A stretch of 64,000 nt of DNA. It comes from a virus. Of the stretch, positions 1 to 8,831 are shown in pieces (the stretch's first letter is position 1; every line of letters begins with the position of its first letter). A program made the translations under genes and the position numbers. Under the pieces are notes generated by a model. It was not told where the DNA came from, ran no database searches, and was given only the letters and a program-made list of their open reading frames with translations. The DNA is taken from the IMG/VR virus record IMGVR_UViG_3300021077_000136, positions 1 through 64,000 of that record; one strand, 5' to 3'.

Positions 1-4
1 TGAA

Positions 5-1129
5 CTACCCTTGCCTAAAGGCAAGGGCTTCTTGGATCGTCATTGATCCAACATACCGAGGATGATCCTCAATAGCTTGTCCCAAGCAAAAAATGTTTTC
101 AGCAGCATTCTCATCCCTGTCATAAGTACTTCCGCAACTACAAGATATTGTTCTATCTGATAATTTGATAGTATGTATCTTGCCACATTTATTGCAGGTT
201 TTAGAAGTGTTCTTCGGATTCACTAAAATCAAGTGATTAGTTTTGTATCCTAAGAATGACAGAAACTGCGCTAATTTAGCATTACGTAATGCTCTATTCA
301 GGTTCTTCCATTTGCCTTCAGACATTGATTTGACTGATAGGTCTTCTGCATAGATTGTATCATATGTTGAACCGAGTCTTTTAGAGACTTTATGCTGATA
401 GTCATTAATCTTTCTGACCTTAGCATCATACAATCTACTTATTATTTTCTTTACAAACTTGTGCTTTTGAGATCCTTTTTGTAATTGATCTGCTTTGCTT
501 TGTAACTTACTAATTTGTTTGTCAAAATACTTGGAGTCAGTTCTATTTTTGATTTTGGTACCATCGCTTGCAACTACTAAATGCTTCAAACCAACATCAA
601 TTCCAACTTTGCCGGTGCCCTCTTTCTTTTCGATATGATCTGTTGTGATGTTCAGATAGAATTTGTTATTCTTATTAGAGATGCTAACTTGCTTTATTCC
701 ACCTTGTAATTCACGGTGTTTCTCAAATTCAATATTACCATATGCTTTGGTATACATGATTTTGTTATTAATTTTGAAACCAGATTGTGGATAACAAATA
801 CCAAAGAACTTTTCACAACTACGGAACTTAGGAAAACCAGCAACTTCTTTCACCTTCACTCTTCTAAAGAAGGCCTTATAAGATCTATCAAGACGCAATG
901 GCACTTGTTGAAGAACTTGACTATGCATTTCAAGAAAAATTGGATCTGTTGTTTTCAGTTTGGTAAGTTCTAATTGTTGTTCTTTCTGTCCAATTTTGAT
1001 ACCTTGTTTGTAACTCTCAATACGCTGATTGAGAAAATAATTATACAACCAATTGAGCTTATTAGCATGTTGCCAAAGCTTTGATTGTTGTTCCTTATTT
1101 GGATATAATCTGTATTGATAAGTAAGCAT
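5..1129 (-). CDS. tnpB: TnpB, RNA-guided endonuclease of IS200/IS605
   Basis: A 374-residue OrfB/TnpB protein. The N-terminal segment has the family start (YQYRLYP) and helical region. RuvC-like catalytic residues are visible: D178 in GIDVG, E262 in AEDLS and D339 in DRDEN. A four-cysteine zinc finger (C312, C315, C330, C332) sits between the last two. Length is normal for an active TnpB. The family cleaves DNA guided by an RNA from the element's right end, which helps the element persist at its donor site. The start overlaps the tnpA stop by one base. The frame is intact and all three catalytic positions are kept, so it is probably functional. Confidence 0.93.
   Translation of the reverse strand: MLTYQYRLYPNKEQQSKLWQHANKLNWLYNYFLNQRIESYKQGIKIGQKEQQLELTKLKTTDPIFLEMHSQVLQQVPLRLDRSYKAFFRRVKVKEVAGFPKFRSCEKFFGICYPQSGFKINNKIMYTKAYGNIEFEKHRELQGGIKQVSISNKNNKFYLNITTDHIEKKEGTGKVGIDVGLKHLVVASDGTKIKNRTDSKYFDKQISKLQSKADQLQKGSQKHKFVKKIISRLYDAKVRKINDYQHKVSKRLGSTYDTIYAEDLSVKSMSEGKWKNLNRALRNAKLAQFLSFLGYKTNHLILVNPKNTSKTCNKCGKIHTIKLSDRTISCSCGSTYDRDENAAENIFCLGQAIEDHPRYVGSMTIQEALAFRQG
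8..27 (-). repeat. Right-end hairpin of the IS200/IS605 element
   Basis: A perfect 8-bp stem (CCCTTGCC / GGCAAGGG) with a four-base loop sits directly after the tnpB stop codon. In this family the TnpA Y1 transposase recognises such subterminal hairpins. The same region also forms the 3' end of the TnpB guide RNA (omega RNA). Those roles are inferred from the family. Confidence 0.75.
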
Positions 1130-1545
1130 TATTGCTCTTGAAGTGTTCTTTGATTTTCTATGTATTCCTTGAGAATATCTATAGTTACATTTCCGGTAGT
1201 TGATAAGAAATAACTTGGACTCCAGAAACTATCACCCCATAACTTATCTTTAAGAAAGTTCTTGTGTTTCTCACGAAGCATTCGACTTGATCTTCCTTTG
1301 AGGACATTTATGAATTTACAGATATCAAGCGTAGGTTTAGTTCTAAAAAGTACATGAAGATGATCATCGCCACATTCTTGTTCAATCACTTCAACATCAA
1401 ATTCTGAAGCAATAGTATCTATGATTGTTTTCAAATCACTTATGATAACTGCCTCTGTGAATACTTTTTGACGATATTTTACAACTGTTATGAAGTGATA
1501 ACATAAGGAAAACACAGCATTATTTGTCTTATCAGTTCTATACAT
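1129..1545 (-). CDS. tnpA: TnpA, Y1 HUH transposase
   Basis: A 138-residue IS200-type transposase. The HUH motif is H62-L-H64 within DDHLHVLF, and the nucleophile tyrosine is Y128 in LKEYIENQ near the C terminus. Family members act as dimers that excise and insert single-stranded DNA at hairpin-marked ends. Length and motif spacing are typical of a full-length enzyme. It is the first gene of the element, with tnpB directly downstream. The upstream hairpin at 1614-1633 is its likely left-end recognition site. Confidence 0.93.
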   Translation of the reverse strand: MYRTDKTNNAVFSLCYHFITVVKYRQKVFTEAVIISDLKTIIDTIASEFDVEVIEQECGDDHLHVLFRTKPTLDICKFINVLKGRSSRMLREKHKNFLKDKLWGDSFWSPSYFLSTTGNVTIDILKEYIENQRTLQEQ

Positions 1546-1613
1546 TTCTTACCTACTGAAATATATATCGAACTATTGATAGTAATCTCGACTTATTTCA
1601 GACGGCAATTCAT

Positions 1614-1633
1614 CCCCCAGCTAAAGCAAGGGG
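1614..1633 (-). repeat. Left-end hairpin of the IS200/IS605 element
   Basis: An imperfect hairpin with CCCC/GGGG outer pairs and an AGC/GCT-like inner part lies upstream of tnpA. On the minus strand it follows CAAGAAAT, resembling the CAAGAAG that precedes the right-end hairpin. It is the likely TnpA left-end site. It overlaps the stop codon of the small gene upstream. Confidence 0.65.
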
Positions 1634-1821
1634 ATTTCTTGCACGATCAGGTTAAACTTTTCATCGTCTTGCGACACGCTTTCACTAATTAGTAATTCAG
1701 ACGCTGTCCCAATTAATTTTGCTAAACTAACTCTATCAAATACAGATAGAACCAGTTCCCCACTATCAACCATTATTCTTATCTTATTTAAATCTCCTAC
1801 AATACTTACAATGTTGTTCAT
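1621..1821 (-). pseudogene. Small gene after dnaE, 3' end replaced by the IS element
   Basis: A 66-residue open frame that starts with an ATGA overlap on the dnaE stop, behind the SD GAGGAA. The body is a small beta/alpha protein of unknown function. The last codons and the TAG stop lie in the left end of the IS element, so the natural C terminus is probably lost or changed. The start is convincing. What is uncertain is how much of the gene is missing; the rest may lie just left of this window, beyond the IS right end. I do not recognise a family. Confidence 0.6.
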
Positions 1822-4800
1822 AATTCCTCATCGTCTTCATCAACTGTTGAGATTCCAGCATCTAACATTTCATCTTCAAGTTTCTCTAAAAGTTCTTCCT
1901 TATCCAATTGTTCTATTTCTTCTTTGGTAACCTTCTTAGATCTTGACATCTTAACTTTCTTTGATGCGCGATCTTTTGGAAGGCAAGGTGGAGCTTTATA
2001 TTCTAATATATCACTCAAAATAAAACTGGTGGAATGTTCATTCTCCCATTGAAACTGTCCTAAAAACCTAATTGCGATTCCAGGTTCTATCTTCTGCGCA
2101 TATGGATACCCAGATAGTTCCTTTTCAATCCGAATTTTCATGGACTCCCATGCCTCAGGGAAGCACAACAATGCCGACTCATCTCCCCATGGATCTTGTA
2201 GGGTCAGCCTGGCCATTTCCTGACCAAATATCTTAGAGTCTTCCTTTTTTACTGTAAATGAGAAGACGCTGGTAATTACGCCCTCCAACGGACGTATCTT
2301 ATGGTTGGCAAGATAGTGAGTATTTGCCTTCCTATTTGCCCGCTCATCATCTTCGAATTTTCTTTCCCATGGAAACATCTGGGGTAAGGCTGAGAATGGA
2401 ATTGTCTTCTTCTTATCAAAGAATTTCGGGTACCTATCGAAGATATCTCCACTGATACCCTCACCCATGTAAAACTCTTCAAAAGCAAACAGCTCCTGGA
2501 CACTCCAAGGATCAACTTCTGGAAATGGATACTTGAACTCAGCTAATTGCAATTCTACGCGCTCTGGTGAGATTGCTACGTCTTCATTACCAGATTTGGC
2601 CCATACCTTATCCAGCTTCGCCATATGACTACGAAGCTTTGCGCGATAGTCAGAAGCGTAATGGAACATCAACTTCCGATTAACACCAACCAAATCCAGA
2701 ATGTTAAAATCGAATCCAAGCTGGCCAACCACACCAAATGAATCCAAACTACCTGACGCAGCCATGGCCTGAATACTTGGAGATCGAACTTTTGAAGCAT
2801 CAGTTCGATAAATCAAGTCCTGGAAGCTAGTAAATGGACGCTTAGAAATCAGCTCTGGGATTGCGTCCTTTCCCATGTATTTCAAAGAATCTAACCCGGT
2901 CATCAGGGTCTTGTCGTCAATGATCTTCCAAGATAATTCTGAAGTATTAACATCTGGCGGAACAATTTTCACTTTGTGATTTCTGATCTCCGTCTTGATC
3001 TTGAGAATATTGTCCTTGGATGCCTTGGCATTAGAACTCACCTCGGATATCAAATTGGCAACCAGAAACTCAATTGGATAGTTGGCTTTGAGATAAGCTG
3101 TATGAAAGGAGATCATTGAATACAACGTGGCATGACTCCGATTGAACCCGTAGCCACCGAACTGCGCAATGGTCTCATCCCAAATCTTGGTGGCAATTTC
3201 CTCAGGGATTCGCTTGTTCTTGACCGCGCCCTCGATGAATTCAGACCTCCACTTCTTGACCTTCTCAGGATTCTTACCCTTCTCTTTGGTAAGTTTCCTC
3301 AACTTATCTGCATCATGCAAATCCCATCCGGCAACATCCTGTGCCAGATACATTAGGCTCTCTTCATACAAACCAAAGCCATAGGTACTAGCGAAGGCTC
3401 TGGTTAGCGAAGGATGCATGAGTGAAATCTCGTCATCACCATTTCTAACCTTCAATAGACCAGGGATGGTGTCTTTCGCTGCCGGGCGTACTAGAGCTGA
3501 AATAAGCGCAATGTCAGCCACGCTTTTCGGCTTTACCTTCTTGCAAACATGAATTGCAGTGGAGCCTAATTGGAATACACCAAAGGTATCTCCCTCTCCA
3601 ATCAAGTCATAAGACAAAGTATCGTTAAGTTCATAATCAAACTTATCAGGGATTTGCTTACCTGTCTCTTTGATTAGCTTGTATGTATTTCCAATAATAT
3701 CAAGAGTTTCCACTCCCAAGATATCAATCTTTACAAGGCCATTCTCTTCAGCCTTCTCTTTATCGTACTCAAGAACAAGAGCCCCAGAAGTATCACGTCG
3801 AAGCGGTACAAGTCCGGTAAGCGGCCTCTTAGAGATGATAATGCCGCCAGCATGCGTTGACCAAGCACGTGGCAAGCCACAAAGATCCGCATATTGTACT
3901 AGCTCCGGATATTGCTTTGCGTATTCTGCAAATAACGGAGCATCTTCCAAAGCCTGTTTGATACTGTGCATTTCGTCTGGTAATGAATCAGCAATGTTAT
4001 TACCAATTTCTACAGCTGCACTTCTACCCTGGCCTCCGAATTCGAAAACACGAGCAATATCTCTGGCATATACTTTTGGAGTTATCGTGTTGATATTAGA
4101 CACATGGCAAACATTCTCCGTGCCATACTTACTACATAGATAATTGTATAGCTTCTCACGGCCAGATGATGCAATATCATTGTCAATATCCGGAAATGCT
4201 TCCTTGTACTTATTCAAGAAACGAGCGAAGATTAGGCCATACTTTTTCGGATAGGCCATGTGAATGTTATTGCAATAGGCGGAAAGAGAACCTCCAACGC
4301 TACCACGGCCAGGACCAATTGGGATTTGGTTATCGCGGCACCATCCCAAGAACTCTGCCGTAATCAACATGTAACTTGAGAAGTTTCGATATTCTAGAAC
4401 ATCAAACTCTTCCTTCATGGAAGCGTAGCTTTCGTCCCTATCAGCTTCAGGAATTTTTCCTTCTTTGATCTTCTTCTCAAGACCAACTTCACTACGATAG
4501 CGATAGAACTGTGCGTCATCTCCGAGCTTGGAATTGGTGTGCTCAACAAGCTTGCCACTACCCTTCCATTCCTCAAACTCTTTGATGTCTGGTTCGTTTT
4601 GGTATGGGAAATCTGGAAGCTGACTCTTTTCACCAGTTGAAACAGCTGGGTCAATCCAGTCTGGATTCTCGCATTTATCAGAGAAGTAGATAGTATTTTC
4701 GAAAAGCGATTCTACAAACTCCTCTCCCCAGAGTTGAATATGGCGAGAGAAATGTTCGAAGATTTGATCTGAGTTCTTGATGTAAAACTCGTGCTTATCA

Positions 4801-5540
4801 TAAATCAATCTTGAACCGGAAGTCTTCGGTTGACCTGATGCGATACAAGTATACACATCATGTTTCGCATGATTTTCTTGCTTTGTATAGTGAGCATCGG
4901 TGGCAACGATACAGCGAATGCTGTACTCCTGGCCAATCCGCTTGAGTGCCATATTGATCTTCTGCTGATTGACTACCCCTGAATATGGAGAAGAGCGGCG
5001 TTGTAAATTATGAGGTTGAAGCTCTAAAGCAAAGTCATCGCCGAAGATAGTTTTGAATCGCTGGGCAGCAGCCTTCGCTTCGCTAAGCTGATCGGCCATG
5101 ATATACTGGGAAATCACGCCACAACCGCATGCTGAAGTGCAGATCAAACCATCGCGAAACTCTTCTAGCATTTCCCAATCAATGCGTGGGATAGCTCGCT
5201 TAAATGCCACAGTGAACTTGTCGAAGCCCCGTTTATTCAGAGTCAACAAGTTCTTGTAGCCAACTGCGTTCTTTGCCAATAAAACAAGATGACGAAGAGT
5301 TGTATCTTCGTCATCATTTGAATTATCAACAAAATAAACTTCACATCCAGCAATTAGCTTGATGTCAGTCTTCTTTGTAGCTTTGTATGTGTCCCAAAGG
5401 GAAGCACAAGATCCATGATCTGTAACAGCAACAGCCGTTTGCCCCGTCTCTTTTATCGCCTCAATCAAACCTTTTGGAGAGATTGTGCTATCACCAATAG
5501 ATCCTGTTGTGTGATTATGCAGACTTACGAATGGTCTCAC
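1818..5540 (-). CDS. dnaE: DNA polymerase III alpha subunit (DnaE type)
   Basis: A 1240-residue C-family replicative polymerase, the probable phage replicase. The N-terminal PHP domain shows LHNHT (7-11), VAVTDHG (37-43) and ATDAH (213-217). The polymerase core has GPGRGSVGGS (409-418) followed by the catalytic aspartates of PDIDND (D451, D453), a later KIDILG motif with the third carboxylate, and YGFNRSHA. After the core come a helix-hairpin-helix region and an OB-fold-like region. The C terminus is a lysine-rich then acidic tail, which may bind partners. GTG is used as start and overlaps the upstream gene by 26 bp. Host-type DnaE polymerases occur in several huge phages, but most phages use A- or B-family enzymes. 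Confidence 0.95.
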   Translation of the reverse strand: MRPFVSLHNHTTGSIGDSTISPKGLIEAIKETGQTAVAVTDHGSCASLWDTYKATKKTDIKLIAGCEVYFVDNSNDDEDTTLRHLVLLAKNAVGYKNLLTLNKRGFDKFTVAFKRAIPRIDWEMLEEFRDGLICTSACGCGVISQYIMADQLSEAKAAAQRFKTIFGDDFALELQPHNLQRRSSPYSGVVNQQKINMALKRIGQEYSIRCIVATDAHYTKQENHAKHDVYTCIASGQPKTSGSRLIYDKHEFYIKNSDQIFEHFSRHIQLWGEEFVESLFENTIYFSDKCENPDWIDPAVSTGEKSQLPDFPYQNEPDIKEFEEWKGSGKLVEHTNSKLGDDAQFYRYRSEVGLEKKIKEGKIPEADRDESYASMKEEFDVLEYRNFSSYMLITAEFLGWCRDNQIPIGPGRGSVGGSLSAYCNNIHMAYPKKYGLIFARFLNKYKEAFPDIDNDIASSGREKLYNYLCSKYGTENVCHVSNINTITPKVYARDIARVFEFGGQGRSAAVEIGNNIADSLPDEMHSIKQALEDAPLFAEYAKQYPELVQYADLCGLPRAWSTHAGGIIISKRPLTGLVPLRRDTSGALVLEYDKEKAEENGLVKIDILGVETLDIIGNTYKLIKETGKQIPDKFDYELNDTLSYDLIGEGDTFGVFQLGSTAIHVCKKVKPKSVADIALISALVRPAAKDTIPGLLKVRNGDDEISLMHPSLTRAFASTYGFGLYEESLMYLAQDVAGWDLHDADKLRKLTKEKGKNPEKVKKWRSEFIEGAVKNKRIPEEIATKIWDETIAQFGGYGFNRSHATLYSMISFHTAYLKANYPIEFLVANLISEVSSNAKASKDNILKIKTEIRNHKVKIVPPDVNTSELSWKIIDDKTLMTGLDSLKYMGKDAIPELISKRPFTSFQDLIYRTDASKVRSPSIQAMAASGSLDSFGVVGQLGFDFNILDLVGVNRKLMFHYASDYRAKLRSHMAKLDKVWAKSGNEDVAISPERVELQLAEFKYPFPEVDPWSVQELFAFEEFYMGEGISGDIFDRYPKFFDKKKTIPFSALPQMFPWERKFEDDERANRKANTHYLANHKIRPLEGVITSVFSFTVKKEDSKIFGQEMARLTLQDPWGDESALLCFPEAWESMKIRIEKELSGYPYAQKIEPGIAIRFLGQFQWENEHSTSFILSDILEYKAPPCLPKDRASKKVKMSRSKKVTKEEIEQLDKEELLEKLEDEMLDAGISTVDEDDEEL

Positions 5541-5892
5541 CGAGTACCTCTTTATGAATCAGATAGCTAGCCGCCATAGCGCGCGACCAGTGATAATCAC
5601 TGACTCCATCCGAGGTACTCGACACCAATTCATTATACAGATCACTATCTACATCTGCAACAATCACCAACAGGCCAGCTAGCTGAATATCAGAAATAGG
5701 ATTCTCTTCCGAGACTAGCATTAAACATTGGTTCAAAAGATACTTTGCAAATCTTACAATATTACGAGCCAGCATAGTAATTTTGCTGTAATCTTCATAA
5801 TTTCTAACAAAATCCACTATATCGCTAAGAGTGTTAGGCTCAAAGCTCTCAAGATCTTCAATTAAGTTGTCAAGGCAAGGATTGATTTTCAT
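5515..5892 (-). CDS. Hypothetical protein, 125 aa
   Basis: A predominantly helical, mildly acidic protein with no motif I recognise and no membrane segment or cysteine cluster. It overlaps the polymerase start by 26 bp and abuts the next gene upstream, so it is co-transcribed with dnaE. Position suggests a replication accessory role, but that is only guilt by association. Confidence 0.7.
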   Translation of the reverse strand: MKINPCLDNLIEDLESFEPNTLSDIVDFVRNYEDYSKITMLARNIVRFAKYLLNQCLMLVSEENPISDIQLAGLLVIVADVDSDLYNELVSSTSDGVSDYHWSRAMAASYLIHKEVLGETIRKSA

Positions 5893-6186
5893 TTATTGTC
5901 CGATTGGTATTTGATTAACCATCTTAAATGTATTCTCAAGATTGTCCATAAGCTGAGCGCAATTCGCCGATCCACTACAGCGAACTTGAATTTTAGTGCC
6001 CCCATACGGGCCGGTTGCGATCAGCCCGTTTTTCTCAACATAAAAAACACCAACTCTTGTATATGTCTCAGAGGATCCAAACCCCTCTTGCTTGAATATA
6101 TTCAAGGCATTTTTAGTAATGGGAGCATCTAGTTCGAAGATATACCCCTTACTACCGCAACAAGACTTTACTAGAGTTCTTTTCAT
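5893..6186 (-). CDS. Hypothetical protein, 97 aa
   Basis: A small, probably beta-rich protein with four cysteines: an adjacent pair at C9-C10 and two more near residues 69 and 76. These could bind a metal or form a disulfide. No family recognised. It overlaps the upstream gene by 4 bp, showing translational coupling within the dnaE operon. Confidence 0.7.
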   Translation of the reverse strand: MKRTLVKSCCGSKGYIFELDAPITKNALNIFKQEGFGSSETYTRVGVFYVEKNGLIATGPYGGTKIQVRCSGSANCAQLMDNLENTFKMVNQIPIGQ

Positions 6187-6533
6187 TCGCTATCCTCATC
6201 ACTATTCGGTGTAACAATCATACCGCGAGAATTAAATAGGAATACACAAAAGTCAATCTTTGCTTTTTCAATATCGATTGTCTCAGTATAGAAAGATCTT
6301 CTCTCTTTCACATCAGCCTGCAATACCTCCAGTTTTGCATCATTCTTCATATCGAATGATGTATTTGACATATTTCGAACGGCCTTAATTAGGTCTCGTT
6401 CCAACTCATCTGTCTGTTTTGCCTGGGCGGCATCTCTCCAAGCCTCGCTCAACTTGTTCCAGGATTTATCTGAAAATCCATCGGGAGCCGTAGACTTCTT
6501 CTTACCCTTACCACTATTCTTTGGTCTTGCCAT
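6183..6533 (-). CDS. Hypothetical protein with a basic N terminus, 116 aa
   Basis: The N terminus is a lysine/serine-rich tail (residues 3-16) that could contact nucleic acid. A helical body and an acidic C terminus (NSDEDSE) follow. It lies 12 bp after trigger factor in the same operon. No recognised domain. Confidence 0.7.
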   Translation of the reverse strand: MARPKNSGKGKKKSTAPDGFSDKSWNKLSEAWRDAAQAKQTDELERDLIKAVRNMSNTSFDMKNDAKLEVLQADVKERRSFYTETIDIEKAKIDFCVFLFNSRGMIVTPNSDEDSE

Positions 6534-6545
6534 AACAACTTTCCT

Positions 6546-7979
6546 TTATTCTATAACGTTTGCTTTATCAGCAACCCATTGCAAAGTGAACTCATCCTTA
6601 ATTGAACTCATTAACATAGCATATACAGCTGGATTATTAAAAACTTGTTCCGGGTTTCCACCTTGAGCTTGGATATTATTTGCAATAGCATTCCTAGCCT
6701 CAACTTCATTTAGAACAGAGTCTGGCTCGCTTTCACGAACCGAATCCAAAATCAAAGATAAACGAGAATTCTTTTCTCCTTGATCAAGATACTTCTTCTT
6801 ATCTTCATCCGAAGCTGTATCAAACGAGATACCAGACTTGGAAGCAATATACTTTGCCTCTCCTTCGATAATGAATTTTGGAATTTCGAACTTGTTGTTC
6901 TCTAATAGCTTTGTGGCCACCTGACCACGAATAGCTTCTTGCTTACTGCGCACCAACGAAGCCCTTGAAATAGCTCGTAGTTTTTCCATTAGCTCTTCAA
7001 TATTTTGAAGACCCATCATTTGATAAAACTCATCATTTATCTGATGAGGCTTGCGCTTTGTTCCCATATGAACAGTTATAGAGAACTTTGCAGTTTTCCC
7101 AGACAAAGCGCCATCTTCAAACTTGAAATCGAATTCGCGAGTCTCGTCAGCTTTCATTCCCAATATGTTTTGATCAAAGCCAGTCCAGCGATTTGATCCA
7201 ACCGTATACATCTCTCCTTCTACGGTATTTCCATCAAATGGTTCACCATCAATCGTGGCTACGAAAGAAAAGGTAATCTGGTCACCAACCTCGACCAAAT
7301 CATTCTCTTCATATGGCTCTGCTTCGCCAAGACGAAGACGAAGATCGTATAGAGACTTCTCTACCAATCCCTCCTCATTAAGCACCTCAACTGGCTTTGA
7401 AACATCAAACTTGATATCACCTAGAGTAAATTCAGGTTTCTTATGCAAATCAACTTTACAAGAGAAATTGTTCTTTGAAATTTTTACATCGCCAAATGAT
7501 GGCTGTCCAATAGGTTTGATGTTAAGTTCGAAGATGATATCGTCAATTGCATGAGTTGCCATCTCTCGCACAACAAACTGATTAATTTGCGGCCTAAGCC
7601 TGACCTTGATGGCTTGATCGGGAGCTTTGCCGGGTCGGAAGCCTGGCACTCGAAGCTTGCGGCATTCGGCCACTGCCTCATCAATCTTGCCAATTACAAC
7701 TTCAGGATCAGCTTCGTAGTGAACCTTTAGCTTGCAATATTCCGGTTCCTCAAGAATCTTCACGATCGGGTATTTTACTTCTCCAGGAAGACTAAGTTCT
7801 TCTGCACTCCAACTCTTGCCGGCAACATCAATCTCTTTTGGATAATTTGACTCACTAGAATCCTTATCCGCTTTTCTGGCAATTCCCTGATAAGGAATAT
7901 TATCAGTGATAGGAACTAAGCCAGTGGTGGCCCCCACGGATCTGCCCTTATTAATAACAACTTTTTCTGAATCTTGCAT
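6546..7979 (-). CDS. tig: Trigger factor-like ribosome-associated chaperone
   Basis: A protein of about 477 residues with trigger factor architecture. The ribosome-docking signature appears as VPGFRPGKAP near residues 111-120. A peptidyl-prolyl isomerase-like FKBP segment follows (VGDQITFSF, later FDQNILGM), then a long helical substrate-binding C-terminal domain. Trigger factor sits at the ribosome exit tunnel and assists nascent chains. About 70 extra residues precede the usual N-terminal domain. The first ATG (7988) overlaps the upstream stop; the ATG at 7979 is preferred because the SD AAGGA lies about 10 bases upstream of it. With deformylase, IF-3 and bS21 homologues nearby, it fits a translation-takeover gene set. 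Confidence 0.9.
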   Translation of the reverse strand: MQDSEKVVINKGRSVGATTGLVPITDNIPYQGIARKADKDSSESNYPKEIDVAGKSWSAEELSLPGEVKYPIVKILEEPEYCKLKVHYEADPEVVIGKIDEAVAECRKLRVPGFRPGKAPDQAIKVRLRPQINQFVVREMATHAIDDIIFELNIKPIGQPSFGDVKISKNNFSCKVDLHKKPEFTLGDIKFDVSKPVEVLNEEGLVEKSLYDLRLRLGEAEPYEENDLVEVGDQITFSFVATIDGEPFDGNTVEGEMYTVGSNRWTGFDQNILGMKADETREFDFKFEDGALSGKTAKFSITVHMGTKRKPHQINDEFYQMMGLQNIEELMEKLRAISRASLVRSKQEAIRGQVATKLLENNKFEIPKFIIEGEAKYIASKSGISFDTASDEDKKKYLDQGEKNSRLSLILDSVRESEPDSVLNEVEARNAIANNIQAQGGNPEQVFNNPAVYAMLMSSIKDEFTLQWVADKANVIE

Positions 7980-7981
7980 AA

Positions 7982-8818
7982 TTACCATTTCCTTATTCCG
8001 ACCATCGGCTTCTTCTTTTCTAAAACACCCTTTTTGGTCAAATAATCTTTACCAGATTTACAATGATCTAAATAATCACAGTATTTACATAGGAACTGCG
8101 GATTTGGTCTCCACAATTTCTCTTCTTCGATATTGGACGCAGCCTTCATAAACTTCTCGCCCACAGAAATTACTTCTTCTCTGGTAAACTCCTGTGTAAG
8201 ATAATCAAAGTTATGTCGCAATAGAATGAATGAAGCCCTAATTCTTTTTATTGATTCATTCTCAAGACATAATGCATAACAATATGTCATTACCTGAAAG
8301 AAGTCTCTCAAATACTTTGGATTTTTAGTTGTCTTGTAGTCAGCGACATGAAGAAGTCCATCTGGATCTAATTGGACTCTGTCAATAAATCCATTCAACA
8401 GAACCTTATTATTCAGATTTATATAAAATGGCTTTTCAACATCAAGTACGTTCGGGAGGCCCTCCTCTTTCAATATGGCCTTATATTCCTCTACGATTTC
8501 ACGAGCCTCCTTGTACTGAAGCCCGGTCATCTGATTCTCATATTCAGCGTAGGCTGACTCCCACGCAGCGTCCATTACAGGAAGCCAATCCTCTCGCTTC
8601 GAAGGATCTTCAATAAGCGCACGATGGAAGTTCTCCAAAACTTGATGGAGATACTTTCCGAATATATGAAAATCTCGCTCTATCCTTGGTAGTTTGTCTA
8701 TGTAGCAGAATTTGAATTTTGCTTTGCAGTCCTCAAAAGTTTTGGTTTTGCTGACAGATAAGCTTAAGTCTGTATTGCTCTCATCTTTGAAAGATAAGAG
8801 ACACGCTGTAACTAACAT
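7982..8818 (-). CDS. RecB/Cas4-like PD-(D/E)XK nuclease with probable Fe-S cluster
   Basis: A 278-residue nuclease of the PDDEXK_1 / Cas4 / RecB-C type. Visible features are an early helical segment with cysteines (DCKAKFKFC), a GFIDRV motif, then ADYKT carrying the catalytic D-x-K pair, a following Q near FFQVMTYCYAL, and a C-terminal C-x2-C-x5-C cluster (CKYCDYLDHC). The N- and C-terminal cysteines together look like the four ligands of a 4Fe-4S cluster. Such enzymes trim DNA ends in recombination and repair. Its stop overlaps the first trigger factor ATG. Confidence 0.85.
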   Translation of the reverse strand: MLVTACLLSFKDESNTDLSLSVSKTKTFEDCKAKFKFCYIDKLPRIERDFHIFGKYLHQVLENFHRALIEDPSKREDWLPVMDAAWESAYAEYENQMTGLQYKEAREIVEEYKAILKEEGLPNVLDVEKPFYINLNNKVLLNGFIDRVQLDPDGLLHVADYKTTKNPKYLRDFFQVMTYCYALCLENESIKRIRASFILLRHNFDYLTQEFTREEVISVGEKFMKAASNIEEEKLWRPNPQFLCKYCDYLDHCKSGKDYLTKKGVLEKKKPMVGIRKW

Positions 8819-8831
8819 TATAATCTAACCT

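Larger units (their letters stand above)
1..1640 (-). mobile_element. IS200/IS605-family insertion sequence with tnpA and tnpB
   Basis: Two transposon genes, tnpA then tnpB, lie in the same direction with a one-base stop/start overlap (TAATG). Short hairpins bracket them, at 1614-1633 (left end) and 8-27 (right end). There are no inverted terminal repeats, as expected for single-strand peel-and-paste elements. Both hairpins follow a CAAGAA motif on the minus strand. The right end coincides with the window start, so its exact boundary is not visible. The left end falls inside the end of the small gene at 1621-1821, so that gene was probably altered by the insertion. Both transposase frames are open, so the element looks intact. 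Confidence 0.9.
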
